A stretch of DNA of 64,000 nucleotides, taken from the NCBI GenBank assembly GCA_964019135.1, contig OZ025258.1, forward strand, positions 34,479,202 through 34,543,201. Reading direction: 5' to 3'. Both the position numbers and the translations under genes were made by a program. Under the pieces are notes generated by a model. That model worked only from the letters and a program-made list of their open reading frames with translations, was not told the DNA's origin and searched no databases. Origin of the DNA: Arenicola marina. Lineage: Eukaryota; Annelida; Polychaeta; Arenicolidae. Positions within the stretch are counted from its first letter, which is position 1, and every line of letters starts with the position of its first letter. Shown here piece by piece: positions 27,420 through 41,400 of the stretch.

Positions 27420-29480
27420 TAGTATGAAAGCCAAATACTAGAGGGTGTATGTAGGTCTTCCTATTCTCTTTGAGCTAACCACCTCCACGTGTAATAGCAC
27501 GAAAACATATGCGTGTGTTGATAAATGTCTACTGAAAACTCATCATTCACCGATATTCATAAGGCACTATTTTTTCGGTGCTGTAGTACATACGACTAAT
27601 CACCGCCTGTCATGTCAAGGCGTCTATGAGCTGAAGCATCTCCCCATCTTTTTGCACGTAGTTGTATGTTATCACCGACAATCTATTTGTGAATAGGCTA
27701 TTCTAATTACGTCGTTTGTTACAAAGGTGTGACAGCCAAACAAACAGTGGATACACAGTCTGCCGGTAGCACCAGGTTGCACAAGGAAACGTTTCCTTTG
27801 TCAGTATAACGAGCGAGGGATCACTGTAGCCTGACAACTCTTCCAAGATCCTTACACTGGATATGACAACACGGCCCACAATACCGTCTGTAATTATGTT
27901 ACAAGGACAGTATTTCCAAAGACAAAAATAAATTGTAAGGCAATATGAAGAGGTATTATTATGCGCAAAAAAGAGTCGGGGAATTGTGAATTCAGCTTGT
28001 CATCATAATTTGTACGTCTGGCAAAAGGTTTCTTGAATAAAGCTGTCACGCACCGCTCACATGCACGCTTTGAAGTAAACCGACCGCAAACTTTTCCGCT
28101 TATTAAATTATGGGTAGAAACAAAAATAATATGTAGCGATAAATCCTGTGGATAATGATATTAATGAATGCAACTTTCTCCCAGGCTCTAAGAAAGTCGC
28201 AACTTCGCAATCAAACAACACGAAAACATATCGTTCAAGAAACGACCGCTTATAGCGATAGTTACCCTCCTGCAAGTTTTATTCGTATAACGATTCCTGC
28301 AACGGGCTGACCTCTCCAGTATAGCTAAATTGAGGTCACGTGACTCACGATATCCGGGATATGGAGCCGAAACCACCTGTGAAATCCAGATAATCTGTCC
28401 TGGATAAACAGCCGCGGTGCTCCTAGGAGATTAAGGGCTGCAGGGCGTGATAACTGCTCACACTCCACACTGAGCGGTCAGAGGAAGCCGTAAGCCTGAC
28501 CGCCGGCCTAAGTAAAACTAACACCGGGCACCTGAGCGTCCTGCCTTGGTCCGCTGTCGTCTACCTCTATCCAGATCGAGCTGATTGAATCCTGGCGAGC
28601 CACACGTGGGGTTAGGATATGTACATAGGGGCGCCATTTGGAGGGTCTTCTGACAAATGCGCGCCATTTATCTAATATAACTCCTCACCGCCACGCTGTG
28701 GGGTTCTCTTGGCAGAGGAGGGGGGGGGGGAGGGGGTTCTCATCAACACCCTCCCTCTACCCCCCCCCCCCGCCCGCCGCCTCACCGCTACGCTGTGGGA
28801 CCTGCCGTGTGGGGGTGGGAGGGGAGAGGTAATCGTAAGGGTTAATAGCCACGCTCTGGGTGCCCTCGCTGTACCCTCAGCGGGGATTTAAACGCTGGAG
28901 TGTCCCTTGACAGGCCGCGCCGAGAGCTGTCGACTGTGATGTCCGGACGACAATATCGTCTGGGCTGAGACCTCTTGGCAACGTGTTGGCGTAAACCCCC
29001 CTCCACCCTCCCCCTCTATACCCGCACCCTCCCCGCTCCCCCCGCTCCACACTATCAGCCCACCTCTCTCCACCATCACCTCCGACCTGTTCAGAAGTCT
29101 TCGCTTGCATGGAGGATGCGCGGTGGATGGAGTGGGGGTATGAGTTGGGGTGGAGGGGGTGAGCAGGCCTTACGATGGGCGGGGGGAGGGCGTCGTCTGT
29201 AATGATGGCCAAGCGACGCCGTCTCCACTCGGATTCCGTCGTGACCTCCAGCGACTCGGCGGTCAGTTTCATGACTGGCCCGGCTTGACGTGGATTGATG
29301 AAGCTTGGTGAGATCGCCACCAGTCACCAGGGCGTCCGCACGGGGCCAATATTGACCTGTTCACAATGCGCATGCGCGCCTGCTTGGGTGCGAAACCTGT
29401 GAATGTGGAATCAAAGTTATCATGTTATATCGGGAACATGTTTGGACAAAATCAACCAGTTCAGTTGACGAAGAATAATC
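27420..29480 (+). other. Intergenic or intronic, nothing recognised
   Basis: Mixed unique sequence, then C/G-rich low-complexity DNA from 28700 to 29200 where overlapping open frames on both strands are uninformative. Confidence 0.5.
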
Positions 29481-29629
29481 CGAGGAGAGTTTTGTGATGT
29501 ATCCCTTCCTGCACTTTCCTTTGTACAGTTCACTTTGTACATCTGCCTTTGTACACCTTCACTGGCACGGCTTGGTACACCACATTGAGGTGTGTACTTC
29601 ACTGTGTACACCTCCCTTGTTACGCCTTG

Positions 29630-30335
29630 AGTCCTAGGCGTACATCTTCGTGGTACGCTTTGCGTGGAACGCCTTGTGTGGTACACCTTGCGTGGTAGCT
29701 CTGCTTGGCACACCCTGCGTAGTACGCTCTGCGTGGTACGCTCTGCGTGGTACGCTCTGCGTGGTACGCTCTGCGTGGTACGCTCTGCGTGGTATACCTT
29801 TCGTGGTACGTCTTACGTGGTACGCCTTGCGTGGTACACCTTGCGTGGTACGCTCTGCGGGGTATACCTTGCGTGGTACGCTCTGCGTGGTACACCTTGC
29901 TTGGTATGCCGTGCGTGGTACGCCATGCGTGGTATACCTTGCGTGGTACGCTCTGCGGGGTATACCTTGCGTGGTACGCTCTGCGTGGTACACCTTGCTT
30001 GGTACGCCTTGCGTGGTACGCCTTGCGTGGTACACCTTGCGTGGTACGCTCTGCGGGGTATACCTTGCGTGGTACGCTCTGCGTGGTACACCTTGCTTGG
30101 TACGCCTTGCGTGGTACGTCTTGCGTGGTACGCCTTGCGTGGTACGCCTTGCGTGGTACGCCTTGCGTGGTACGCTCTGCGGGGTATACCTTGCGTGGTA
30201 CGCTCTGCGTGGTACACCTTGCTTGGTACGCCTTGCGTGGTACGTCTTGCGTGGTACGCCTTGCGTGGTACGCCTTGCGTGGTACGCCTTGCGTGGTACG
30301 CCTTGCTTGGTACGCCTTGCGTGGTACACCTTTGC
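29630..30335 (+). repeat. 14-bp minisatellite with higher-order structure
   Basis: About 50 units based on CGTGGTACGCCTTG with CGCTCTG, CACCTTG and CGTCTTG variants. A marker block CGCTCTGCGGGGTATACC recurs at 29851, 29949, 30047 and 30173, that is after 7, 7 and 9 units. All frames on both strands are open over long stretches as a consequence. A more divergent CTTTGTACA array precedes it from about 29500. Confidence 0.95.
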
Positions 30336-30349
30336 ATTACTTCCACAAT

Positions 30350-32430
30350 GCGATTGACCTACACGTCTATATAATTGCAAAATTAGGCCATCAAAGGGCT
30401 GATTACATTCCATTGCTATTAGCTTTGTATTAGCTCGCCTCATGTATCCCTCCCCCACCACCCCCCGCCCCTCCACCACCACCACGGCCCCCACCCTCAC
30501 ACAAACTGCCCGACCAGACAAACTGGAGCACACTCCCACCCGGTTTGCACCCATCCGATCACCAGACAGGCGACCACTACAAGGAATGAGTTACTTACGA
30601 CCCCATTGCACCCTCCCCTCCTCCCTCTCCCTCCCTCCCTCCCCATCCCACCTACACTATACGCTGTCTCTAGTACCACACCACACACACCACCCTCACA
30701 CCCCCTCCACCCCCCAGAACCTCACGGCGACGTTGTCCCGCTCTCGAGATCCCACTCAGCTTCACGTTTGTTTGGGGACACCCTCTCCAAGTGCCCGACC
30801 CCTTGACTCCGGAGTCTCTGTTGTCGAAACCCAGGGTCAGGGGTCAGCCGCCGCAAAACTGCCTTCTGACACACTCTAGGTCTAATGTAGGTAACCATTA
30901 TATTTATCTCGCCCCCGCGCCCTTGGCCCCGCCCCTACACCCGAGCTTAGCCCCCCAACTATTTCACCCTCAGCGGTTACATGTATACGTGACCTAATTA
31001 TCGTTGGGACTTGGGGAGTCGGGCAGGGTGGCAGCAGACGTGGACCCAGGATTTCGTCAAGACAGAGGGCGGGGGTGGGGGTGGGGGGGGGGGGTGACGT
31101 ATATTCGAAAATTACGACCACGGTCCTATCAAACCTCCATACCCCCCCCCCCCCGCCCCCACACCTCCCCTTACCCCTTGGATCCGCCACTGGATACACT
31201 GTGAAGCAAATAATTAATGCATTTCCGCCAATGACATTGGTGATTGTGCAGGTCCTGACCCCGGACCCCATTATCATCCACCTAAAATAAAATAACTTTT
31301 ACTGGTATTGACGCATACGGTCAAAGGTTTAAATGGTTAACCTTAACACAGTATTTCATGCTTTTACCCGATTGTCTACCAATAATGTTATACACAATTT
31401 TAAAAGCGAGTTTATCTTGAATAAATCAGTTGGGGAGACCACTTGAATGAAGGCCGGTTTCCCATTATAATTAATAGGTTCAATTAAAAGCAAAAACTCG
31501 ACCAAAAGTTCACGCGGATTTAAAAGATAAGCTTTTAATCCGGGTTATCGCTACGAACGGACGCATTACCCTGTATACATCCGAAGCACGCCATAATACT
31601 ACACTCCCCACCCCCCCTCCCACGGCCCAGCCTCAGTCTTCCCATTCCTTTACTCGTCTTACGGTGGGGGACTGTTAGCCCCAGTTCTGTGGCGTTTTTC
31701 TAGGACGGGCAAGAATCTGACAGGACCCGTCAGATTTTTGCCTGTGCCACAGCCACATGACTGCTGCTAGGGGGTCGGTATGCCGAAGTCCGCCGTTATA
31801 GACCAGTTCGCACGATAGTACGCCCACAACATGGCCGATATATACCGTAGTTCTGGCGCTGCTGTTTTCTGGTTGTCTGGCGACGATAAGAGGTTGGCTT
31901 GGCCATGGAAGGTGGGCGGGCAACGGTCCTACCTGCTCAAAGTAGCGGCCATTGAATGTCGAATAGATCCAAGGGGGAGGACTTCCCCTACCCACCCCTA
32001 CCCCCACACCCACTCTCAGCCCCACCCTCAGTCCCACGCCAGCCCCACCCCCAGCCCCGACCGGCCTTCTTGGTGACGTCACTCGCCCCGTGTTATCATG
32101 CCCCTCCAATGCCAAACAGCTCCCTTCGGCACTCTGCCCGTAATGTATCTCTCTTTAGACCACACTTTGCCACCGTAGACTAAAGTTATATCTCTTCAGA
32201 CGAGATATTGCCACCGTAGACTACATAGGTCTCTCGTATTGCCCATCGTCTGCTGTATGTCGGTGGCACGATATAGCCTTACAGACAGAAAGTGCCGCTA
32301 ATCCACTATGGAATCAAATCAATTGACCAATGGATTAACGCTGATTTACTGGTCTTCGTTACAAAGATACCACGAGTGACATCAGCCATTTTATATGTCA
32401 CATCTCTATAGTAAATTCCCTTTATATCTG
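30350..32430 (+). other. Sequence upstream of gene 2, low complexity and unique
   Basis: C-rich stretches lie at 30440-30720 and 31990-32060. A small candidate element lies between GGACCCAGGATT (31040) and GGATCCGCCACT (31180), flanking G and C runs, perhaps an old MITE. No gene-like frame is seen. Confidence 0.4.
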
Positions 32431-32436
32431 TTCCAG

Positions 32437-35400
32437 TAATTCGACACAGTAACTATGGCGAAAGTTGCCGTGACGTTGACCTTGGCGGTGTTGGGGGTGT
32501 TGCTAGCTCTGGCGGCCGCCAAGCGGACCCACAACATCCTGGCCCAGAAGGGGTGTAAGACGGCGGAGGCCCCACTCTGTTGTCAGAGCAAGAACAACAC
32601 CTGCCGGGTCTACGGTAAGCGGGTTAACAACAAGGACAGCAAAACCTGCTTCTGCGACTCCGACTGCAAGGACCTTGGCGACTGTTGCCTTGACTACGAG
32701 GAGGTCTGCACACGTAAGTGTTTCCGCCATTTTCAGTCTTACTTCAGTTTAGCTTTTGTGAGAATTTTCTGATTTTTCTGATTTTTTTCATCTTCTTTGT
32801 TGTTGTTGTTGGGGATATCGTTATGGTGTGAGATGTGAATAGTCCTTGATCTATGTCACCTCCCAAATAATTCAATTCCTTCATCCCTTCGGCTTCCCTC
32901 CTATTCCATCATCCGCTCACCCCAGTAGATCGCCAATTCTAATGCCCACGAAAACCGGTACGGAATTCCTGCGCCCAGACTTGGGGTTGGTGCAATGGGG
33001 ATTAACGAGATGTTCGCGAATGTTTCTGCTCCAATCATCCCGCCCCACCCCCCCCCCCCCTCCCACTCACACACATCCCAACCTCACCACCCAGAGAGAA
33101 ACCGTTTTTTTGTTGTACGATGTGTGTTGTATACGTTGCTACCAGGTATCGCCTTCCCCCTTCGAGGTGGGTACTCCCATTCTCTGTTATCACAAACCTA
33201 AGGGGGATCGTCAGTGGAAACTCTGGGTGGGTCTCGGGGCGAATAAAACTGTCGAAACACCCACAAAACTGGGTACCTCCTGCCGGCCTGTCCCAGACCC
33301 CTGTACCAAAAGAAATGATGCAAAGAAGAAACTGTTGTCTTAACAGACGTCTCCGTTTGATGTCTGTCTCCCAAAGAAGATAGATAACACAAAACAAACC
33401 ACTTGCTCCAGTGCGTCGTATTTTTTCTAGACGTGCCCCACATGCGGAGGTCTGTCGGTCACTGCAGTGCTGATCAATGCCATGGCGGTAGAGCCCAATG
33501 CCCCCCCCCTTCTAATCCAACCTCCATCCATGGTTGAGGGAGCCTTCGTAGCCGAGTGGTAGAAACCCGGTAATCTCGGGCATATTGCATCGGAATCATT
33601 CCTTGTTCCCGGAGGCTTCTTGGCCTTGATCAATCGCCCCAGCAAGCAAGTATATCATTATATTGGACATGATCCTTTATAGCCTATAACCACCCCCCCC
33701 ACAACCCCGGGAAGCGCATGATGACCCCCCCCCCCCCCCACACACAGTCTGGCCATGTTTGAGCCTCTTCATACGACTTCTGATACGTATATCCTGGCCG
33801 GTAACTTGTTATGAGAGGTAACCTGGCCTTCTAGCAGTTTTGGATAATCTTAAGCTCTGTTAAATGATGGATACAAATCAGAGCCACATATCGGGGAAAT
33901 ATATGCTCTTTATTTTCGTCGCGTCGATTGATCGACCCGACACGCCGTTTGGTGGCGCCACTAAAGGGGGTTAGATATCTGCCGAGGTCTCGCACTGGTA
34001 AGGTCTCATGACACTCTATGGTGGACACGGGCATCAAACAGGCCTGCGGGCTCGTCGTAAAACCTTCGACGGTGAAGGCTAACACCTCGTAAACGCATTA
34101 TCGCTCACGCATCCTTGAGTCTCTTGGGATACCATCCGGGTACCTTTCGCCGTTGCCTTGACACCCGTTGTCCACGTGAGCTTCCTGTCAGACGCGCGCA
34201 GTTTGCGGTCGACTGAGCGCACTTGAAAAACTTCTCTAAAATAATTTCCATTCACACCAGTGAGCCAGTCGTACGTACACCCCAGCCACAAACCGGTTGG
34301 TAGCGCGCACCATGTAACCTTGCGGGCTATTGGGTTAATGAGAGGTTTCTTGGTGTGAGCGGTCGGCTTCCCGGAACTCTTCTAATAGGCAATTAACTTT
34401 TATTGGTGAGGTACTAAATGGCCCCCTTCATGTTGTTGGAATTCGTTCATTCGGTCGAGTGACCTCGTAAGTACCGTAAAGTATATGTCATGCATAGATT
34501 TTTGTTAGGGCGTAGTTTAAATACAGCGGTAGTTTTTGAGGATGCGGAAACATCTAGCACAGGGTTAACTTAATTAAATACATTCCCAGCGATGTCTTTA
34601 TATTTTTTCTTAACGGTTCCGCCATCTTCATTTGATGTAAATAATTATACGTGACGATCAGGTCAATTTGTGGTTTATATTTTACAACCACTTTCTCTTC
34701 GCACGCACGTCACGTAATATTATATCGAATGGGAGAGCTATTGTAAGTACAGCACATTGGCGATGAATGATGCAGTCTTGCACTTACTTATTGCATGTGC
34801 CAACGCCTTCGAATCGGAAGAGAAAGCACCCGTTGTTCGGCTGTTATACCATTTCCTTGACTACGGGAAGGCATTCGATGCGCTCCGGTGGCGGAGAACA
34901 CGCTGCACCGACTGCGTGTGACGTCACAGCGCTCACGGTACAGCTTCGTCAGATCAGATACAAGATAGAAGAGAAGATGATCATGCGGTGTATTTTTTGG
35001 CGTGTTGACAAGGTTAAATGATGTCACAAGGACATTTAAGTGCACCCGTGTTTTACGCAGTAACACTCATGCTTATACGACCATTTGAACTTCAGTTCGG
35101 TGCAAGCGAATGTGACGCAGATTCTAAGCTGAAGTAAAGGATACACGCGATGCCTGTGTTGTATTAATTTCTCCTTGATGGCGACGTTCTCGAGAGCGTC
35201 CAAGATTATATAGCGAAACAGGCAACGAATGGCGATGTCTGTTTACATAGACTGGCGCTCAATGGATTGATGGAGGCGGTGGTTGGTGGTTGTCATGACA
35301 TGGGATAATGATGATGTTACAGTGTTAATATATATATATTGTGTTCGACCATAAACATGCGCATATCATGTACACAGTGTCATCAACAAATGTTGACCCT

Positions 35401-38400
35401 GAGTAATTCGTTAAGTAAGTTAGTAGGCCAAGGGTCCCCTAGGGTCTCTGTAAACCAATTCACGAGTGGACCCCAAGGCCCGTAAAATCCATTGAATCTT
35501 GCCTCCTATCGGAGTGCGTGTTTAAGTGACATCATGCTGGCAGGAAACTTCAATGCAGCTGGCTCTTTGTTGATATATCTGACACCTATCGCTCTTGCAA
35601 TTATACTTAATGATGTCTATACAGTATATGTGTTAAATACCCTGGAGGTATAGCATTATGGCAACAAAGACTGCACTGAGGTTAACTGGGCACTAGAATT
35701 ATGTTTCGGTGCAGTTGTGACGCCGCGTGCAAGCATCAGTCCCTGCCCCTGCCCCTCACTCCTCAACTATACCCCGCCCACCACCTCGATCCATTCAATG
35801 ACATGCAGTACACATCAAGCCTTTGAATGGTGTGTTTCTTTGTTCTCATTTAAATGTTACGATCGCGTTGCGGTCAGTAGCGTGAGCCGTACCCAAGCCC
35901 TGTGTAACCTGCGCCGTAGGAAAGGCATTCGTTTTTTCTCGGAACGTATGAGGTTAGCACAACACGCTCCATGGGTGACTTCAACGCCGGATGCATTAAC
36001 CTGTCAAGTACCCTGTAATGTGGACATGAAGAGGGCGTTTGATTACATTGATTCAGATGTGTCAGTCATGGTGGGTGGTTCCCGTGAATTTAAGGAGGAT
36101 AGAGATAATCCTTAACGCCAACACCAAGATCCCCACGGCAGTGTCCACAAAAGGAGAGAAGTCAGTCCTGTACTTTGTATGCCGACCACAGACCTCAAGT
36201 GTTGTTTCGCTCAGTACATGTCAACACTGCTTCAAGGTGCACTAAGCATCTCTCATAATCAAGATATGTCAATATGTCAATATCATATTTTGTCAATGTG
36301 ATACACCGATGTAGGGACAATAATATAGCCGCAACATACACTCGGGACATCGTCAATATCTTAGGTCAATGGCAATGGCAGGACAGTCATAACATTGCCA
36401 AAACATTGTCATTGTCAATGTCGTCGGCCGCTTACGACATATCTTGCCAGACGTCTTTAGTTTACAGTTATCGCCCTGTCTGCCGTGATGGCTAGAGAAA
36501 AGAAGTTGGGAGGGGGGGTGGGGGGGGGCGTAGTTTCACACCACAGGTTCAAAAACAGTCGGTCATCTTGTGTCGAGGGGAGGGGAACAGAGGGGGGGGG
36601 GGGGAGGGTCTAAACCACTTAGATTTGCATTGGGCTGTCAACCTACTCTGTAAGTGCCACTGTTTGGGTTACAGGGTCTATCTGTTCCTCGACGACTGTC
36701 CTTGACACAGGGTTTTTATATATTTGCCAACATAGACACGGGAAGTTGCCGCGGGCTTACTGCTTCTTCAACAAAGACCTCGACCGTGGCCTTGACCTTG
36801 GCTAGATATCCGCAGACACAACGCTATTGTACATGGAACTCGTAGTGTAAGAGCCGTATAGGCGATGTTTGTGAAAGTATAACACGAGAGCTTCTGTGGC
36901 AAAACGGTCAAATAAACGACAATGACACATTTGCACGTAAACCTCGTCTGTTTTACGGGGGGGGGGGGGAGGTTAAATTTCGTTATGGGGTGAGTCTGGA
37001 AAGAACAACCCCCGGGGAACAACAGTGCTTTATTCGAGAGAGGAACAGGCACACAATGGGAGATTACGGTTGGATGTGAGGCAACCGGATCATGCGGTCG
37101 TACACATGTGAATACAAGAATAGGTGTTTTGGGCCACTTTTGTGTCCGCATGGGGAAAAACCGTCAGGCCTGTCCAAAACAAAAATCGATGACGAATTGT
37201 AGTCCTTGAGATTACTTTATGACAACCCATAAAGCTGTGAAATAGGTTCCCGATCCTAGAACAGTTTTCATGTCATTCACCTTATTCATTTAAATGAGAT
37301 ATAATTGCTTCCGACGTCCACCGTTTAGGGGAGGAAATCATGTTTTGGCAGGAGGGATCGGCAGGAAATGGCTTCTGAATGTTGTCTCTATGTTTATGAT
37401 GTAAACGTCGGTATATGATGCATGCATGCCACCTGGGAAATCAGTGACAAGAGTGATGTACAGACGACATATGACGGCGCTTTGGTTGTATCAGCTGCCT
37501 CGTTTTTCCCGCGCGATGAAGGCTGTCAGGAGCAGACGAGATTTCGTCGCTGGTTAAGTGGGGCGTATCTGGATTGTGTGTGGTGGGGAGAGGGGTGATT
37601 CTGTCTCTCCGACCTTTGAAGTGGGCTGCTTGGGTCGGTGGGGGGGGGGCAAGGGAGGGTTGGTGATGGTCCGGCAGTCCGGGATAAAACAGAGACACTC
37701 CCACTGACTCCCAGGTTGTAGTCTTTTCCCACCGTCGACCCAGTTATTCACATAACTAAGCCGTGGGTGTCGTCAAAGTTGCTGGTTCACACCGTGCATT
37801 TGGTTCCAGTTTTGTCGAGCTGTTTTTGTGCATCGGTATGAAACGAAGTAAGCCTAACGACTTGCCAGTTCGTAAGTCGTTCGTGTCGCTCTCTAACATT
37901 CTGGAACGAACCATAATGAGTTCATTTCAAAGTCCATGAAACTCGCGGGAATCTGGGCCAACATTGCGAAGATCCACCGCTAGGCGGCGCCGTGTATTTC
38001 CCGCCAAACATCCATCGATGTCTTACTGGCTGTGATTGGACGGATCTTTCTCTGGCCCATTCATATATCGACGAGATTCTGTGCACATGAATGATGAACT
38101 TGGCCCCAAAACACCCCAATGACCAACGGGGTAGGATGAAATGTCCCACGAGGGCCATGCACCGAAAGAGAGGGGAAGGTCGCCCCCCACTAACATAGAG
38201 ATCATTGGTGCAAAACTGGACTCTCTTAGTGGAGATAGCAGCAGTGCACACTGGTCAGTCAGTCACGGACGAAAGTACAGATTAGGATGGAAAGGCCACA
38301 TGTGGGGGTGGTTGGGGTGGTTGGGGGAGGCGGTGATTGGGAGAGTTGGAGGGGGGTAAGCGTGGAGTGAATTGGAGAGGAGGAGAAGTATGGGCAACAC

Positions 38401-41400
38401 TGTCACGACCACGTCAAACAGGGTTCCCCTCCTCACCCAGGTGGTCAGCTCTCACATAGTCCGCGTTCTGCCCTCCGGAGGTGTGGAAAGCATCCCACCT
38501 CAATCGCCATGGGCGGGCGCTTGGGTGAGGGTTTGGTTGGGGGGGATGCAGCGGACATCTGCCGCCGGGACTTGGCGGCGGTTGGGTGGAGTCCCTGAAG
38601 AAAGACCTGGAAGAAAGTGCGGCAGGTAGGAGGGTAGTGTAGTCCCTTGGGAGGATGTAGAAGGGTGAATGGGTGGAGGAGAGGGGGAGGGGGGCTGGGG
38701 AAGGTAATTGAGACGTAGCGGGTACCAACCAATACATACATCCATCCCCCCTAATCCTTGTCTAAACCAGCACCCTGTGGCTCACGACCTTCTCTCGCAA
38801 CACGGGTTGTCGGCGGTGGGGTGGTTGGTGGGTGGGTAACTGTTTGGAGTGGTGGGGTCTGGTTGAGTGCGGTGCTGTCCAGTGCTGTCCAGTCCCATTC
38901 AAGGTGGGGGGGAGGGGGGCGCCGGCCGTGATAAAAATATGAACCCACGGTGTGTGTTTATCGGGCAGACCGGTCCGCTGACACACCAACATCGGGCGGC
39001 CTGGTCCCTTTCTGCTCATACAAACCTGCCGACTGACCTTCGCCACTCTAGTGGTCAGTCCTTGTCTCCTTCACCCTGTATGTCCCTCTCCCCTACCATC
39101 CTACCCCTCCCTCCAACCCAGACCTTCTTGTCTTCCTCCCCGTTGTGGACGCCTATACCCTCCCCTCAACCAACCCTCCATACCCACCTCCAACACCGGA
39201 ACTCCTATCTCCACATGCACCTGTTTGTTTTGCGGAATGCCAGGCTAGGCCAAGCTAGTCCAGCAGCAACCTAGGTACCTCGCTGTTTTCCTGCTAGGTC
39301 TCTCGTTCCCCATGGACTCTCTGGTTGGTGCGTGCTATTCACTGCTGTGGAATAGCATGGACCCAATCTCCACCGATGGTCGCAGCCTTGACCGTATAAA
39401 ACGCCAGTTCGGCACGGGGTTGTAAAATCGTTGTCACGAACAAGTTTTACAATTTCCATACGTAACTGTCTGGTTATTCCGGCTTCCGGAGTTTTACCTA
39501 TCGTTCGCTAGGCGGCGCGCGAGCGAGTCAACAATTAACATTGATTATGTGTATTGTGTTTCAAGTTGCCATAATAAAATTTTGTCTAATCTTGAACTTT
39601 CAGATTAGTTGCGAAAGACAATCGCTGTGGTTCACAAAGAGCGTAAATCGTCGCTTAACACTATGCAAATCGATTTGCATCATTACCTAGAATTATTCCT
39701 CGTTTTACATTTCCACTGCGTGGATCTGAAGTAGTGTATTGTCCGAGAGTCGTTGCCTTGGTAACTCAGGGTAGTCTGGAGCCAACGAATGTGAGCTGAT
39801 GTATGTCTGCCCTCCCCCTCCCTCCACACCGCAGCCCCCCCCCCCCCCCCCACGTATCCACCAGGGGCGATTAACTGATCAAGGCGAGTATGGAACGTCC
39901 AACTATGAATCACGCCAAGCTGCCGCCCCCTCCCCCTCTCCGCCTCCAATGTCAGCCATCGCCTAGCAACAGCAGATAGTATGGCATACTGTGATACTCC
40001 CAGCCTTATCAAAGGTAGAGACAGACAGACAGACACAGATAGAGGGAGACACAGAGATACAGACACAGATAGAGGGAGACACAGAGATATATGACCAACA
40101 AAGAAACAGATCGAGTGGTAGTCAGTGAATGAAAAATTAGCATTAACATTCAACAAAACTGTAACATTGGCTTTAAAATGTTATGCGAAACATTGGAGAA
40201 AAGGTATTTTTGCTTGACAGCTGACAATAAGTTGGATAATTAAATGATAAGAACAAATCTGGCCTTAAAAATGTAACAAGTTTTGACCCTGGCCTGATTT
40301 TGGCCGGAAGCAACTGTCCGAATATCTTTATGAATGGTAATGGCGGTACAGCATGTCATTAGTACTGAGCTAAAATCTCTGAGGCCATATATATATATTG
40401 CACAAAGGAGTCTATGGTTGAAAAAAATCTAAGTATATGACATATGTGTTCTTATGGCTATTCCATCGTGCTGATATACGCGTCTCTTGACGGAGAGCAA
40501 GCAGTGGATGGTCCTTATTTGGTGTTGGTGTCATATCCTAAGGCGTCCCGCGGCCTGTCTCTGCCTAGCAATTGTCGACAACATTAAGACGCGGAAACTC
40601 TTGCGAGTGGTAGGGCCATTGACCCGGTCGATCTATTCGCTGGATTGCTCGATACGTTTCGCATTTCTTTTTATGTGTGATAACACAGCCTGACAGCAGA
40701 CTTGTATATATATGGTAATCCACTGATATTAAACGTAGGTCATGGATTCAATACATGGTCCACATTATTTGTCTACTGTCATATGTAATTCACACAAGAA
40801 AATAAATTCGGTATTGTGTTTTAAGGTCTACTTATGATAGACCGTGGGAACTTTAAATATATTTTAATATTATCACAAGGCTATGGTGGCGTTTGCACCA
40901 AATAATCAAGTGATATTTGTCGTAAAGAAAAAAAAAATCGTCCTTTCATTATTCTGCTTATTTCTATACTTTCAATTCGCCCTCCAATATGGAATTGTCG
41001 CTAAAGGCTGGCTACTACCAAAGAATGTAATGTGAAACATGTCCTCCAAGTTGTAAAGGTGCCCTAAACGTTCTCTCTATAATGTAGGTATAAGCTATTA
41101 ACAAGCTAAGGGTGGAGACGCATGCTATGCAGTCTGCGTGAGAAACCCATTCACAACAATATACATACCACACATCTCTATGATAATATATTCAGGAGCA
41201 AAAATACTACCTGGTTCGTGGACAATTCTATAGGAGCTAACGAAGCTTGATACAAGGAGAGCCCTTTGGCGCATATCGCTCGACTATCCGCATTGCTGAC
41301 GTCACAGGGGATTTAATAGGGTATGTAAGTGACATCACGGACAGCGCGCGCTCACCTCCAGCGAATTCGGTTTTGGGTACATGACGCTTCATCGCCCCAT

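Noticed and set aside
29634..30554. Overlapping frames of up to 306 codons on both strands
   Set aside because: A 14-bp unit repeats its translation every 42 bases. Open frames in nearly every phase show repeat structure, not selection.
36010..36060. Reverse-transcriptase motif A remnant (VDMKRAFDYIDSD)
   Set aside because: The short match is suggestive, but the rest of the frame shows no other RT motif and has unrelated composition. Chance is more likely.
35717..36115. 132-codon frame starting MTPRASISPC
   Set aside because: No recognisable domain, intronic position and no codon bias like that of the two real genes.
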